The translations under genes and the position numbers were made by a program. This document shows, in pieces, positions 6,045 through 6,254 of a stretch of DNA of 6,254 bases (positions are counted from its first letter, which is position 1; every line of letters starts with the position of its first letter). Origin of the DNA: Methanosarcinales archaeon (GTDB taxonomy: Archaea; Halobacteriota; Methanosarcinia; Methanosarcinales; Methanocomedenaceae); assembly GCA_030666885.1 (NCBI GenBank), contig DAOUWY010000118.1, positions 1-6,254 of the forward strand. Direction: 5' to 3'. Below the pieces are notes generated by a model. That model saw only the letters and a list, made by a program, of their open reading frames with translations. It was not told the origin of the DNA and ran no database searches.

Positions 6045-6254
6045 TCATGTCTTTCGTTTATCGGTTGAATTGAAAGAAGTAAAGGATTCCAGAACCATAA
6101 CTTTGTCTTTTATTTCGGTTAGTTCATATTCTATATTTGATAATCTTTTATCAAAGAGAATATTGAAATCGTCCCTCAAGGAATGGATTTCAGAAGTTAT
6201 TTCGATTCTACTATGATCCACTTTGTCACCTACATGATCTACTTTGTCACCTAC
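6045..6254 (-). CDS. C-terminal part of an unknown coiled-coil protein with VGDKVDH heptad repeats
   Basis: The last 69 residues of a minus-strand gene are visible before its TGA at 6047-6045; the start lies beyond 6254. The part begins with two identical heptads VGDKVDH. It continues in a heptad pattern with hydrophobic residues spaced 4-3-4-3 (F34, L38, I41, L45, I48, V52, L55 in visible numbering), then a short polar tail FNSTDKRKT. A dimeric or higher-order coiled coil is the natural reading. No enzyme motif, signal or membrane segment is visible. An open frame to the edge, regular heptads and an oligo-T tract just after the stop support a real gene. I cannot name it; it could be a repeat protein whose length varies, or the tail of a sensor or structural protein. 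Confidence 0.65.
   Translation of the reverse strand, partial: VGDKVDHVGDKVDHSRIEITSEIHSLRDDFNILFDKRLSNIEYELTEIKDKVMVLESFTSFNSTDKRKT
6213..6254 (-). repeat. 21-bp tandem repeat (two copies visible, may continue)
   Basis: Two adjacent 21-bp units (6234-6254 and 6213-6233) differ by one silent base and each encodes VGDKVDH. The unit length keeps both reading frame and heptad register, so copy-number change would lengthen or shorten the coiled coil without breaking the gene. The array reaches the window edge. Confidence 0.75.

Noticed and set aside
6213..6254. CRISPR array suggested by the direct repeats at the right edge
   Set aside because: The 21-bp units are adjacent with no spacers and encode an in-frame heptad repeat.

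Overview
The window reads as chromosomal DNA of a euryarchaeon, most likely a methanogen-type lineage near Methanosarcinales. The reasons are an archaeal methionyl-tRNA synthetase with a fused C-terminal tRNA-binding domain, an archaeal flap endonuclease, a ChlI-type AAA+ ATPase paired with a VWA protein, GGAGG/AGGTGA ribosome binding sites, BRE/TATA-like promoter elements and AT-rich spacers. This placement rests on recognised protein families, not on a database search.

Layout. From 1 to 3142 four genes lie on the minus strand, read right to left: a three-helix membrane protein of unknown function (3142-2729), a ChlI/BchI-like AAA+ ATPase (2701-1583), a VWA protein with the C-terminal half of ChlD/BchD (1586-243, overlapping the ATPase by ATGA), and the start of fen, the flap endonuclease (206-1, cut by the window edge). 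The gaps are 27 bp, -4 bp and 36 bp, so they may be one operon. From 3143 to 3378 lies an AT-rich spacer. It contains a well-formed plus-strand archaeal promoter aimed at a 50-nt GC-rich hairpin, a candidate small RNA that is antisense to the region just after metG. Next comes metG (5409-3379, minus strand).

From 5410 to 6254 the region looks degraded. A divergent promoter region holds a 20-bp near-perfect palindrome. It is followed by a hisF pseudogene on the plus strand: the native ribosome binding site and first ten codons are joined out of frame to the last ~67 codons, which also carry a nonsense codon. Then comes a ~190-bp MITE-like element with imperfect terminal inverted repeats and an extra internal copy of the repeat. 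The window closes with the C-terminal end of a coiled-coil protein on the minus strand, followed by an oligo-T terminator. Its visible upstream part is two nearly identical 21-bp repeats encoding VGDKVDH.

How the genes work together. The ATPase and VWA protein almost certainly form one AAA+/VWA machine of the metallochelatase or MoxR type; its substrate is not shown by the sequence. fen and metG are housekeeping genes. The most interesting items are the candidate small RNA, the internally deleted hisF beside a mobile-element scar, the operator-like palindrome, and the chelatase-like pair with an uncharacterised N-terminal region and a membrane-protein neighbour.
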